The notes beneath the pieces were generated by a model, which was not told the DNA's origin, made no database searches, and saw only the letters and a list, made by a program, of their open reading frames with translations. A stretch of DNA of 64,000 nucleotides, from the NCBI GenBank assembly GCA_001898935.1, contig MKVT01000014.1, positions 310,001-374,000 of the forward strand, read 5' to 3'. Position 1 is the first letter of the stretch. The number at the start of each line of letters is the position of its first letter. Both the position numbers and the translations under genes were made by a program. Source of the DNA: Paludibacter sp. 47-17 (GTDB taxonomy: Bacteria; Bacteroidota; Bacteroidia; Bacteroidales; Paludibacteraceae). This document shows, in pieces, positions 17,655 to 26,798 of the stretch.

Positions 17655-20600
17655 ATGAAAATCATAGAGTTATCCATCAAACGCCCGATATACGTCATTG
17701 TGCTGTTCGTTGTATTGACAATTCTGGGCTACCTGAGTTACAAAAGCCTGAGCGCCGAGCTCATGCCAAAATTCACACCTCCGGTGCTTAACGTGCAGAT
17801 TATTTATCCGGGTGCGTCGCCCAGCGAGGTGGAAACTTCGCTGACCCGGAAAGCCGAAGACGCGCTTTCGGGCATGGAGGGCATCGACCAGATGCAGTCG
17901 CTGTCGTTCGAGGGAATGTCGATGATTATTGTTTCGTTTACTTACGGAACAGACATCGACAAAGCCATTACCGATGCACAAAACCTGCTTTCGGCAAAGC
18001 GTGCCGAACTGCCGCGCGATATTCTTGCGCCCACCATCTCGAAAATATCGGTTGACGAAAAACCGATTCTAATTCTCTCGGCAGTCTCGAACCTTGAGCC
18101 TACCGAGTTGTTCGACCTGATAGACAAGCGGGTGGTACCTGAACTTTCTCGTGTCAGGGGCGTAGCCAAAATATCGCTTGTGGGCGGTATGCAGCGAGAA
18201 ATCCAAATCAACCTCAATCAGGTAAAAATGCGGACGCTGGGCATTACGCCGCTCATGGTCCAGGGAGCTATTCGTGCCGCCAACCTCGATTTCCCCACAG
18301 GATACCTGCACAGCAACGAGTCGCAGACCGCTATTCGTCTGTCGGGCAAACTCAAAAGCGTTGATGAGTTTAGGGCTTTGGTTATCAGCACCACAGCCAC
18401 AGGTGCGCCAATCCGCCTTGGCGAGATTGCCGATATTGCCGATGCAATAAAAGACCCCGTGAAGCTGGGGCGTGTTAACGGGCAGGACGCCATTCTGATA
18501 AACGTATTGAAACAGTCCGACGCCAACGCTATCAACGTGAGCAATCAGGTGGCAAAAAGCATCGAGCAGCTGCAACAAAATTATGCCGCACAGGGCTTAA
18601 TCATCGATGTGGCACAGGATACGAGCGCTTTTACACATCAATCTATCAACTCCGTTATTACCGACCTGTTTCTTGCCGTTCTGCTGGTTGCGCTGGTAAT
18701 ACTGCTATTTCTGCACAACTTCCGTAATGCCCTGATTGTTATGGTAGTGGTACCTGTTTCGCTGGTTGCGACGTTTATAGGTATGAGCCTGTTCAATTTC
18801 ACGCTCAACCTGATGTCGCTGCTGGCGTTATCACTGGTTATCGGTGTGCTGGTTGACGATGCCATTGTGGTTATCGAAAACGTGTATCGCCATATCGAAA
18901 TGGGGAAAAACCGCGTTAGAGCCACTTTCGATGCGCTTACCGAAATAGGCGTTACCGTGATTTCCGTTACCGTGGTGCTGGCGGTGGTATTTCTGCCCAT
19001 TATTTTTACCAATACGCTTGTGTCCGATATTTTGCGGCAGTTTTGTGCCGTTATCGTTATCTCCATCCTATTCAGCTTGCTGGCTGCGCTTACGCTTGTG
19101 CCGCTTTTAACTTCCCGATTCGGGAATATTCAGGAACTATCCGGCAAAAGCTTTTTCGGGAAGATGCTCAAGGGCTTCGAACAGGCAATCACCTCATTTA
19201 GCAACTCCATTGCCGGCATTCTGCAATGGGGATTGGGGCACAAACGCTGGGTTGGTCTGGTGGTGCTGGCTATCACAGCTTCCGTAATGGCACTGTTCCC
19301 GCTGGGATTTATCAACTTCGAGTTCCAGCCCTATATCGACCGCGGCGAGTTTATCATACAGCTCGAAATGCCCAAGGATATTTCGATGGAAGAGTCGAAC
19401 GCCCTTGTGCAGCGTGCCGAAGGGTGGCTGCTCAACCGCCCCGAGGTGGATAAGGTCATTACCATGGTTGGGCTTACGAGCGACAATATGCAGAGCACCA
19501 AGGGTACACCTTACCTTGCCGAGATAGATGTGAAGCTGAAAAAGCAGGACGAGAACACCGAAACCTACATTACACGCATTCGCAAGCCGCTCTCCGACTT
19601 TTTGGTCGATGCCAAGGTGAATATCTTTAGTGTAAGCCTTACCGGAACAGCCTCGAAAGCCGCCGTAGAGTATATTATTACGGGCAACGACCCCGACTCG
19701 GTGATGCACTTTGCCGAGAAAGCCCTGGAGGCGTTAGGCTCTATCCCCGGTGTGATGCAGCAGGAGCTGTCGGTAGAAAATACCACGCCCGAAATAACCG
19801 TTACCGTTGACCGCGACAAGATGTCGGAGCTTGGGCTGTCGCTCGACAACGTAGGAATGGTTATGCAGATGAACTTTCAGGGCAACAGTCAGTTAAAATT
19901 CGAAAAAGGCAACTACGAGTACGACATTAACATTCGCGGCGACCGTGCCTACCGTCAGCAAGCCGCCGATGTCGAAAATCTTGTGTTTATCAACAGCCGC
20001 GGCGAAAGCGTTACCTTTGCGCAGTTTGCTTCCACATCGCTGGGAACAGGTCCCAACCGCCTCGAACGTTTCGACCGCAACAGCTCCGTAACGCTCCGTT
20101 CGCAAGCGTATGGCGTGCCGGCGGGCGCAATCTCCAAAGCATTCTTCGGCAAGATAGAGCAAATGGGCAAGCCCAGGGATATTCGTATCGAAACCACCGG
20201 AGATATGAAAAAAATGGGCGACTCGATGAGCGTACTCACCAACGCCCTGCTGCTTTCGCTGTTGCTTATTTACCTGTCAATGGTGTTGCTGTACAACAAC
20301 TGGACCGACCCCTTTGTGGTGATGTTCTCCATTCCGTTCTCCATTGTGGGGGCGATACTTGCGCTGGCACTTACCAACACGGCGATGAGCATTTACGCTA
20401 TGCTGGGGCTGGTAATGCTTGTGGGGCTGGTTGCCAAAAACGCCATTCTGCTGGTTGACTTTGCCAACGAAGCCCGCCGCGACGGAAAATCAATGGACGA
20501 GGCGCTTGTCGGGGCGGTAAGAATCCGCACCCGCCCCATTCTTATGACAGCTCTCTCCACCATTATCGGGATGCTCCCCGTTGCCCTCTCCAAAGGCTCG

Positions 20601-20798
20601 GGAGCCGAGCTGCGCAACGGCATGGCATGGGTAATTATCGGCGGTATGGCCATGTCGACGTTCCTTACGCTGATAGTAGTGCCTGTGGTGTATAAAATCC
20701 TTCACCCCGCCCGAAAATCAAAAAAGGAGAAAGTGAATATTGAAGACTTGATGTATCAACAAACTGAGGTGCTTGATTGTGACCGAAAAACTGAGTAA
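17655..20798 (+). CDS. RND multidrug efflux permease (AcrB/HAE1-like)
   Basis: A 1047-residue inner-membrane proton antiporter of the usual RND size, with a first helix after the N-terminal IIELSIKRPIYVIVLFVVL, two large periplasmic loops and twelve expected membrane helices. The TM4 proton-relay motif is clear (VIGVLVDDAIVVIENVYRH, with paired Asp). The second half repeats the plan with LVGLVAKNAILLVDFANEARR. It exports small toxic molecules in exchange for protons; substrates cannot be told. It is the last gene of the four-gene TetR-TolC-adaptor-RND operon and ends 93 bases before the convergent serpin gene. Confidence 0.95.
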   Translation: MKIIELSIKRPIYVIVLFVVLTILGYLSYKSLSAELMPKFTPPVLNVQIIYPGASPSEVETSLTRKAEDALSGMEGIDQMQSLSFEGMSMIIVSFTYGTDIDKAITDAQNLLSAKRAELPRDILAPTISKISVDEKPILILSAVSNLEPTELFDLIDKRVVPELSRVRGVAKISLVGGMQREIQINLNQVKMRTLGITPLMVQGAIRAANLDFPTGYLHSNESQTAIRLSGKLKSVDEFRALVISTTATGAPIRLGEIADIADAIKDPVKLGRVNGQDAILINVLKQSDANAINVSNQVAKSIEQLQQNYAAQGLIIDVAQDTSAFTHQSINSVITDLFLAVLLVALVILLFLHNFRNALIVMVVVPVSLVATFIGMSLFNFTLNLMSLLALSLVIGVLVDDAIVVIENVYRHIEMGKNRVRATFDALTEIGVTVISVTVVLAVVFLPIIFTNTLVSDILRQFCAVIVISILFSLLAALTLVPLLTSRFGNIQELSGKSFFGKMLKGFEQAITSFSNSIAGILQWGLGHKRWVGLVVLAITASVMALFPLGFINFEFQPYIDRGEFIIQLEMPKDISMEESNALVQRAEGWLLNRPEVDKVITMVGLTSDNMQSTKGTPYLAEIDVKLKKQDENTETYITRIRKPLSDFLVDAKVNIFSVSLTGTASKAAVEYIITGNDPDSVMHFAEKALEALGSIPGVMQQELSVENTTPEITVTVDRDKMSELGLSLDNVGMVMQMNFQGNSQLKFEKGNYEYDINIRGDRAYRQQAADVENLVFINSRGESVTFAQFASTSLGTGPNRLERFDRNSSVTLRSQAYGVPAGAISKAFFGKIEQMGKPRDIRIETTGDMKKMGDSMSVLTNALLLSLLLIYLSMVLLYNNWTDPFVVMFSIPFSIVGAILALALTNTAMSIYAMLGLVMLVGLVAKNAILLVDFANEARRDGKSMDEALVGAVRIRTRPILMTALSTIIGMLPVALSKGSGAELRNGMAWVIIGGMAMSTFLTLIVVPVVYKILHPARKSKKEKVNIEDLMYQQTEVLDCDRKTE

Positions 20799-20815
20799 TC
20801 GTTTTTTCTATACGC

Positions 20816-20850
20816 AAAGCCTGTTTCAGTTTGCAGCTGAAACAGGCTTT
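20816..20850. terminator. Hairpin between convergent RND and serpin genes
   Basis: Arms 20816-20829 and 20837-20850 form a perfect 14 bp stem with a 7-base loop, lying between two genes that end toward each other. The arms start with AAA and end with TTT, but there is no long T tract. A bidirectional terminator is the best reading. Confidence 0.6.
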
Positions 20851-20890
20851 ACACAATCTACCTGACAGTTAAGTCCATAAAAAAGGATAC

Positions 20891-22117
20891 TTATTCGTAC
20901 CTTTCTATTTGTCCCATCTTACCCATGAATAGGATGACGCCGGTACTGTTTTCTCGTATTACGAAAATAAACGGGCGGTTGACATTAAAGGTCGGTATTT
21001 CAGGTAGCGAAGTAAACACGGCTTCCACGATAGTAGTTGCTGCAGCTTCAGTTCCTTCTTCGTTTACATCGCAATAGGTGCTGTGAATAACCCTTGAGAT
21101 CATTAAGGCTGCATCAGCAATTCCCGTTAAATCGGCGGCAGTTGTAAATGCTTTCACCATTCCCATGCGCATCAACGGCTCTTTCAGTTCATATTTTCCT
21201 TTGGTTTTGAATTTAGGCAGATTAACGATAACTTCACGGGACGACAAGCCCGAAACAACACGATTCCAGTTTTCAGAACTCAAGTGACCGAGCACCTGAT
21301 CGGTCGTTTTACCTTCATGAGGTAAAACGACCGTCATACTGAATGCTTTGTTACCATACGGCATATCCAGATACTGTGCCACTTCATCAGACTGGTATCC
21401 GAACGTTTCTTGCTGATGCATCATGTCAACTTTTGCAGTACTGCCTCCTTCTGCATAGAAATTGGCTTTAGTGGTTTCTTTTGCATTAAATTTTTTTGCC
21501 CACACTCCTTTAAAGTAGACTGCATTGATAAGATACATGATTGCGTCAGCAGATATTTTGTCCAAAGGTTCTTTAATCAGGTTATTCGTGTTTTGGGCAC
21601 ACCAGTTATTGATGGTCTTCAATGCTTCTGGTTTTGAAAAATCCAAGGCTCGAACTTCCGCCGTAAAATACTTTCGATTTACCTGGAGAAAATCCTGTTT
21701 TACAGGAAAACCGGCCTTCGGCCAGATTGAGTTCGCCATATGCAGTTTGGTTGACGGATCGACTTCCGGTAAAGCCGACAACATGATCTGATAGTACTCA
21801 TTGATTTCATCTACCGTCATGCCTGACATTTTCAGAGCGCTTTCCATTTCGGATTTAGTTTCTCCGTTGGCTCCGTTCCAAGTCATTCCCAACGCAATAC
21901 TTACACTCAGGGGGGAAATAAAAACGTTTTTCTCATTGCTGTTTGTGGTCACTACCTGACGAAACAAGTCAAAAGCAAAAGTATTGTCTTGCCGGACTCG
22001 TTTTTCCATTCCCACTTTTAAGGGAATTGGTTCTGCATTTTTTACTTGTTTTAGTTCTTGTTCGTCACATGCCGATAACAGCAGTAATGGTAAAAGTAAT
22101 ACAACTAATTTTTTCAT
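20891..22117 (-). CDS. Serpin-family protease inhibitor lipoprotein
   Basis: A 408-residue serpin with a lipoprotein signal (LLLSAC, Cys17), so it is membrane-anchored in the envelope or at the surface. The serpin core is complete: NVFISPLSVSIALGMTWNGA, NAVYFKGVWAKKF, the FNVNRPFIFVIRE strand, and the inhibitory hinge EEGTEAAATT (P17-P8). Aligned on alpha-1-antitrypsin, the scissile bond is predicted at Thr369-Ser370 (P3-P1 Val-Phe-Thr). The small-residue hinge indicates a true suicide inhibitor. The arrangement resembles Tannerella miropin, whose loop carries Val-Lys-Thr. Target proteases are unknown. The gene is single, convergent with the efflux operon and divergent from the His-rich gene. 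Confidence 0.93.
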   Translation of the reverse strand: MKKLVVLLLPLLLLSACDEQELKQVKNAEPIPLKVGMEKRVRQDNTFAFDLFRQVVTTNSNEKNVFISPLSVSIALGMTWNGANGETKSEMESALKMSGMTVDEINEYYQIMLSALPEVDPSTKLHMANSIWPKAGFPVKQDFLQVNRKYFTAEVRALDFSKPEALKTINNWCAQNTNNLIKEPLDKISADAIMYLINAVYFKGVWAKKFNAKETTKANFYAEGGSTAKVDMMHQQETFGYQSDEVAQYLDMPYGNKAFSMTVVLPHEGKTTDQVLGHLSSENWNRVVSGLSSREVIVNLPKFKTKGKYELKEPLMRMGMVKAFTTAADLTGIADAALMISRVIHSTYCDVNEEGTEAAATTIVEAVFTSLPEIPTFNVNRPFIFVIRENSTGVILFMGKMGQIERYE

Positions 22118-22237
22118 ATTATAGTATTTTGTTAATGATTGGCTCTAAGATGCCGGAGAGAAAGCTAACGTTGCAAAAGCAACAAGAAAACACCGCCACA
22201 AGACGAAAAATACCTAAAAATGGGGATCCCTCTACTC

Positions 22238-22268
22238 TTGCTCTATTTGTTAAAAGGTTGTACTTTTG
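22238..22268 (+). promoter_or_regulatory. Promoter of the His-rich protein / TonB receptor unit
   Basis: TTG at 22238-22240 and TACTTTTG at 22261-22268 are separated by 20 bases, a good match to the Bacteroidota TTG-N19-20-TAnnTTTG promoter. The ATG of the downstream gene lies at 22290. Confidence 0.55.
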
Positions 22269-22289
22269 CCGGAGACAAATTGCTTTTGA

Positions 22290-22724
22290 ATGATGAACTC
22301 TTTCCGGCATTTACGAAATACATGGTTGCAACTGCATTTTCTGCTGTTGTTCGTGGTATATTATGCCGGAAGTAATTTCTTTGCTCACACGCATAGTATT
22401 GATGGCAAGCCGGTTGCCCACTCCCACCCTTTCGCCGGATCCAACGGGCACCAACACACCACGGCCGAATTCTCGGTTCTTTCCCTTTTAACGCATTTCT
22501 CGGCTACCCCGACAACGGTGTGTACTGCTGTAGCCGCCTTCCGGGTGGTGGTAGCCATTCTGGGAAAGTACGACTCGATCAGTCGGCTTACCTTTTATTT
22601 TCACCGCTCCAATTTTCTTCGACCTCCTCCCCCTCTTTACAGCCACTGTCATAATTCGTTTCAGCAACCTGAAAGCCGTCTCCTGGCCGGGTTGCCGATT
22701 CAACGGATTGTTTTACTTCAGTAA
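22290..22724 (+). CDS. Small His-rich membrane or exported protein next to a TonB receptor
   Basis: A 144-residue protein with a hydrophobic N-terminal segment (LHFLLLFVVYYAGSNFF) followed by a His cluster (AHTHSIDGKPVAHSHPF, then GHQHTT). A hydrophobic middle and a Pro- and His-containing tail (RPPPPLYSHCHNSF) come next. No characterised family was recognised. The clustered His residues suggest metal binding. The gene has its own promoter and lies 47 bases before a TonB-dependent receptor gene, so a shared role in metal or chelate uptake is a reasonable inference. Confidence that it is a real gene rests on the promoter, the spacing and the signal-like N terminus. Confidence 0.65.
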   Translation: MMNSFRHLRNTWLQLHFLLLFVVYYAGSNFFAHTHSIDGKPVAHSHPFAGSNGHQHTTAEFSVLSLLTHFSATPTTVCTAVAAFRVVVAILGKYDSISRLTFYFHRSNFLRPPPPLYSHCHNSFQQPESRLLAGLPIQRIVLLQ

Positions 22725-22771
22725 ACATCCGATCAGAACTGTAAATTCTTATTCAACACACAATTTTATAC

Positions 22772-25063
22772 ATGAAACGTATACTTTTCATCAGCCTGCT
22801 GTGGTCGGCGCTGAATGCTGTGCTTTTTGCCGATAATGCAGCAGCAGTAGCTACCCTCAGCGGACATACCGTACTTAAACACGGCAACGAACACATTGGT
22901 TATATTCATATTTCGGTAAAAGGTACTACCATCGGCACGGCTACCGATGCGGGCGGACATTATACCCTGCGCAATGTTCCGGCAGGTAAACAATTGCTCG
23001 TGGCTTCGGGCGTAGGTTTTAAAACAGTGGAAATACCGGTCGAACTTGGCCCCGGTGCTTCGCTAAAAGTGAATTTCGAACTCGAAGAAGATGCGGTGAT
23101 GCTCGAGAATGTGGTGGTGTCGGCCAACCGAAACGAAACCAAACGGAGCGAGGCTTCGAATATCGTCAACGTTATCACTCCCAAACTATTTGAAACCACC
23201 AACTCGGTATGCCTGGCGCAGAGCCTCAATTACCAACCGGGATTGCGGGTGGAAAACAACTGCCAGAACTGCGGGTTTCAGCAGGTGCGCATCAACGGAC
23301 TCGAAGGCCCCTATACCCAGATTCTGATCGACAGTCGCCCCATTTTCAGCGCCCTGGCCGGCGTTTACGGTATCGAACAAATTCCCACCAACATGATCGA
23401 ACGGGTGGAAGTGGTGCGTGGCGGAGGCTCGGCCTTGTTTGGCTCCAATGCCATCGCGGGCACTATCAACATCATCACCAAAGAACCGCTTGCGAATTCG
23501 CTTACCATCGCCAACACCACGATGCTCATCGGCGGATCGAAAACCGACTTCAACACAACGGTAAATGCCGCGCTGGTATCGGACAACAACAAGGCTGGAA
23601 TTAGTTTATACGGCTCGTCGCGCCAGCGTGAAGCCTGGGATGCCAACGGCGACGGATTTACCGAAATAGGACTGATACGTGCCGGCAGCCTCGGATTCAG
23701 ATCGTATTTCAAAACCTCCAACCAAAGTAAATTAACCCTCGAATACCATAATCTCGAAGAATTCCGTCGTGGAGGAAACAACCTGCATCTACCGGCACAT
23801 GATGCCGACATTACCGAACAAACCGATCACCTGATCAACAGCGGAGGGTTGAAATGGGAAGTGTTCAGTCCCGATTACCGCCACCGCGCACAATTTTACT
23901 CGTCGGCACAGCACATCCGCAGGGATAGTTATTATGGTGCCGACCAAGACCCGAAAGCTTACGGGCTCACCAACGACCTGGCAGTGGTGGCCGGAGGACA
24001 ATATGTGTACGCGATGAAGAAATTCCTCTTTATGCCCGCCGACCTCACCCTGGGTGCCGAATACAGCTTCAACCACCTGGTCGACACTCAACTGGCCTAC
24101 GACCGCGATATCGACCAGAAAGTCAATATCAGCAGTGCCTTCCTGCAAAACGAATGGAAAAACAAAACACTGAGTTTATTACTCGGCTTGCGCATGGATA
24201 AACACAATCTGATCGACCGGCCTATCATCAGTCCGCGGGTGAATGTGCGCTACAACCCGACGGAATGGGTCAACCTGCGTACCAGCTTTGCCAAAGGCTT
24301 CAGAGCTCCCCAGGCTTTCGACGAAGACCTGCACATCACTGCCGTGGGCGGCGAAGTACAACTCATCAAACTCGACGAAAATCTGCGTCCCGAACATTCC
24401 AATAGTTTCAGTGCCTCGGCCGAATTTAATCCTGATTTCGGAAAGGTATTAACCAATTTTGTGATCGAAGGATTCTACACCGACATCAACGACGTGTTTT
24501 ACCTGAACGAAACCGGCACCGACACCCTCGGCAATACCATTCTTACCCGAACCAACGGATTAGGAGCCGTGGTAAAAGGGATCAACCTCGAAGCCCGGAT
24601 CGTGCCCAACGCTAAAAGTTCGTTACAGGCAGGCTTTACGTTACAAAGCAGCTTGTACAAAGAAGCACAGACCTGGAGTTCAAACGAAGCGCTGAAACCC
24701 ATCCGTCAGATGTTCCGTTCACCGGGGCGTTACGGCTATGTTACCTTCAGTTACACACCGGTAAAACCCCTCACGCTGGCGCTTTCGGGCACCTACACCG
24801 GCCCTATGCTGGTACAGCATTTCGGCCCCGACCCCTCGACGGACAAAGAAGTATGGACTCCGGACTTTTACGATGTAAACCTGAAGGCATCGTACGATAT
24901 TCGGATCGATGGAAGTATGCTACTTCAGCTGAATGCCGGCGTGCAAAACCTCTTCAACAGTTTTCAGAACGATTTCGACACAGGAGTTACCCGCGATGCC
25001 GGATATATGTACGGTCCATCGTTACCGAGGTCGTATTTTGCGGGGATAAAGCTGATGTTGTAA
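22772..25063 (+). CDS. TonB-dependent outer-membrane receptor with carboxypeptidase-like N-terminal domain
   Basis: A 763-residue protein with a signal peptide (ending in VLFA), then a CarboxypepD_reg-like domain at about residues 25-105 (IHISVKGTTIGTATDAGGHYTLRNVPAGK). A plug domain follows at about 110-225 (VVSANRNETKRSEAS, RINGLEGPYTQILIDSRPIFS, ERVEVVRGGGSALFGSNAIAGTINIITKEP), then a 22-strand barrel to the C terminus ending SYFAGIKLML. It has the moderate size of siderophore, cobalamin or heme receptors rather than SusC, and no SusD partner is present. The preceding His-rich protein favours a metal-linked substrate, but this is inference. Confidence 0.93.
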   Translation: MKRILFISLLWSALNAVLFADNAAAVATLSGHTVLKHGNEHIGYIHISVKGTTIGTATDAGGHYTLRNVPAGKQLLVASGVGFKTVEIPVELGPGASLKVNFELEEDAVMLENVVVSANRNETKRSEASNIVNVITPKLFETTNSVCLAQSLNYQPGLRVENNCQNCGFQQVRINGLEGPYTQILIDSRPIFSALAGVYGIEQIPTNMIERVEVVRGGGSALFGSNAIAGTINIITKEPLANSLTIANTTMLIGGSKTDFNTTVNAALVSDNNKAGISLYGSSRQREAWDANGDGFTEIGLIRAGSLGFRSYFKTSNQSKLTLEYHNLEEFRRGGNNLHLPAHDADITEQTDHLINSGGLKWEVFSPDYRHRAQFYSSAQHIRRDSYYGADQDPKAYGLTNDLAVVAGGQYVYAMKKFLFMPADLTLGAEYSFNHLVDTQLAYDRDIDQKVNISSAFLQNEWKNKTLSLLLGLRMDKHNLIDRPIISPRVNVRYNPTEWVNLRTSFAKGFRAPQAFDEDLHITAVGGEVQLIKLDENLRPEHSNSFSASAEFNPDFGKVLTNFVIEGFYTDINDVFYLNETGTDTLGNTILTRTNGLGAVVKGINLEARIVPNAKSSLQAGFTLQSSLYKEAQTWSSNEALKPIRQMFRSPGRYGYVTFSYTPVKPLTLALSGTYTGPMLVQHFGPDPSTDKEVWTPDFYDVNLKASYDIRIDGSMLLQLNAGVQNLFNSFQNDFDTGVTRDAGYMYGPSLPRSYFAGIKLML

Positions 25064-25143
25064 AAAAAAGACGATGGTCCATCAGTACGAAAACGGCGGA
25101 TTCAACGTTATCCATTAAAACCATAAAAATTTAACAGCAATCA

Positions 25144-26538
25144 ATGGCACGTAACGTACTTCTTTTATTAGTGTTTAGCGTATGCTTCATGAGTCTGCAG
25201 GCTCAAATCCCGAACAAAGTCTGGAATGAAAGTAAAAAAATCGAAAAGCAGATCAAAAGAACTTCATTCCCGAAGAAAACTTATTCTATACTCGATTTCG
25301 GGGCGAAAGAAGGAGCCGGGAATGTGAACCACGAAGCCATCAACCTGGCTATACTTACCTGCAATCAAAACGGAGGGGGGATGGTACTAGTGCCGAAGGG
25401 CGAATTTTACACGGGTCCGGTTACGCTGAAAAGCAATGTGCGCCTTCACCTGGAAGAAGGAGCCGAGCTGAAATTTTCGTCGGATAAGCGTTTGTATACT
25501 CCGGTCGTACTTACACGCTGGGAAGGGGTGGATTGCTATAATCTTCGACCCCTGATTTATGCGTATGGCGAAACCAACATTGCTATTACGGGCAAAGGTA
25601 CGATCGACGGACAAGCCACCAACGAAAACTGGTGGAGCATGTGCGGCAGTCCGCGCTACGGGTGGAAAGAAGGGATGGTGGCTCAACGCAATGGCGGCCG
25701 GGCGAAACTGCTTCAATATGCCGAAACGTTTACCCCCATCGATCAGCGTCAGATGACCTTTGAAGATGGATTACGTCCGCAACTCATCAACTTTTACCGC
25801 TGCAATACCATCCTCATTGAAGATGTCACACTGAAGAACTCACCCTTCTGGGTGATCCATCCGCTGTTTTGCGAAAGTGTGATTGTGCGGGGAGTAAGTG
25901 TATACAGCCATGGCCCCAACAGCGATGGATGCGATCCCGAATCCAGTAAAAATGTATTGATTGAAAACTGTGTATTCGACACCGGCGACGACTGTATCGC
26001 TATCAAGAGCGGGCGCAATGCCGATGGCCGGAAATGGAGCGTGCCGTCGGAAAACATCATTGTACGCAATTGCGAAATGAAGGACGGACATGGAGGAGTG
26101 GTGATTGGCAGTGAGATTTCGGGAGGTTACCGCAACCTGTTTGTCGAGAATTGCAAAATGGACAGTCCGAATCTCGACCGGGTAATACGTATCAAAACCA
26201 GTAACTGCCGTGGAGGAGTAATTGAAAATGTATTTGTACGAAACATTGAAGTAGGCGAATGTCGCGAAGCAGTACTGAAAATCAACCTGTTGTACGAAAG
26301 CAACGAGATTTGCGATCGTAGTTTCCCGCCGGTGGTGCGAAATGTACACCTCGAAAACGTTAGCAGCCAAAAAAGCCGCTACGGAGTATTAATAAGCGGG
26401 TTAACCGAAAGTATCAACGTGAGCAATATAAGCGTTTACAATAGCCGGTTCGAAAATGTGGCCCGTGGTAACCAGATAAAAGGAGCCGACAATGTCCGGT
26501 TGACCGACCTGTATATAAACGGGAAATTGGTGGAATAG
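25144..26538 (+). CDS. Glycoside hydrolase family 28 (polygalacturonase-like) enzyme
   Basis: A 464-residue exported protein (signal peptide ending CFMSLQAQ) with a right-handed beta-helix. GH28 catalytic signatures are present in order: NSDGCDP (Asp261), TGDDCIAI (Asp282, Asp283), GHGG (His316) and RIK near residue 350. It should hydrolyse galacturonic-acid-containing pectic glycans in the periplasm or at the surface. There are no carbohydrate-binding modules or lipobox. No pectin-utilisation genes surround it; it is isolated between a TonB receptor and a remnant of a T9SS sorting domain that lies just downstream. Exact substrate and exo or endo mode are not evident. Confidence 0.93.
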   Translation: MARNVLLLLVFSVCFMSLQAQIPNKVWNESKKIEKQIKRTSFPKKTYSILDFGAKEGAGNVNHEAINLAILTCNQNGGGMVLVPKGEFYTGPVTLKSNVRLHLEEGAELKFSSDKRLYTPVVLTRWEGVDCYNLRPLIYAYGETNIAITGKGTIDGQATNENWWSMCGSPRYGWKEGMVAQRNGGRAKLLQYAETFTPIDQRQMTFEDGLRPQLINFYRCNTILIEDVTLKNSPFWVIHPLFCESVIVRGVSVYSHGPNSDGCDPESSKNVLIENCVFDTGDDCIAIKSGRNADGRKWSVPSENIIVRNCEMKDGHGGVVIGSEISGGYRNLFVENCKMDSPNLDRVIRIKTSNCRGGVIENVFVRNIEVGECREAVLKINLLYESNEICDRSFPPVVRNVHLENVSSQKSRYGVLISGLTESINVSNISVYNSRFENVARGNQIKGADNVRLTDLYINGKLVE

Positions 26539-26590
26539 AGAGAAAGGCTGATGTTAGGACAGGAAATCATCCAAGGACTTCAAACACAAA

Positions 26591-26698
26591 CTGCAAAATC
26601 AACCCTTATCAGTTGAACTGACAGATATACAGGGGAAAGTAGTTCTGAGAAACAAACAAATACGCACACCAGTTTATTATAAAAATCTGCCCGGTTGA
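26591..26698 (+). pseudogene. Remnant of a T9SS C-terminal sorting domain
   Basis: In one frame the sequence encodes LSVELTDIQGKVVLRNKQ and ends VYYKNLPG followed by TGA at 26696-26698. This matches the central part of a type A sorting domain (V-L-x-D-x-x-G-K-x-V ... L-P-x-G-x-Y), but the final GxY and last strand are lost and there is no start. It is probably the tail of a decayed secreted-protein gene, possibly an old extension of the GH28 gene ending 52 bases upstream. Confidence 0.55.
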
Positions 26699-26751
26699 AA
26701 CTAAATCCATGTAATCCGAAGAAACGAAATAAGAACGAGACAACCAATAGT

Positions 26752-26793
26752 AAAAAAAGCGGCTGTCTCCCAATAGGAGATAGCCGCTTTTTT
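26752..26793. terminator. Bidirectional terminator between GH28 and YD-repeat genes
   Basis: An 18-19 bp hairpin (26752-26770 with 26776-26793, one internal G-T type mismatch), flanked by A on the left and T on the right, so it has a U tract in either direction. The convergent gene ends six bases away, at 26799. Confidence 0.85.
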
Positions 26794-26798
26794 AGCGA

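Noticed and set aside
22772-25063. Possible SusC/SusD-type polysaccharide locus around the TonB receptor and GH28 gene
   Set aside because: The receptor is about 760 residues, smaller than SusC, and no SusD gene is present. The GH28 gene follows after 80 bases, but there is no other sign of a polysaccharide utilisation locus.
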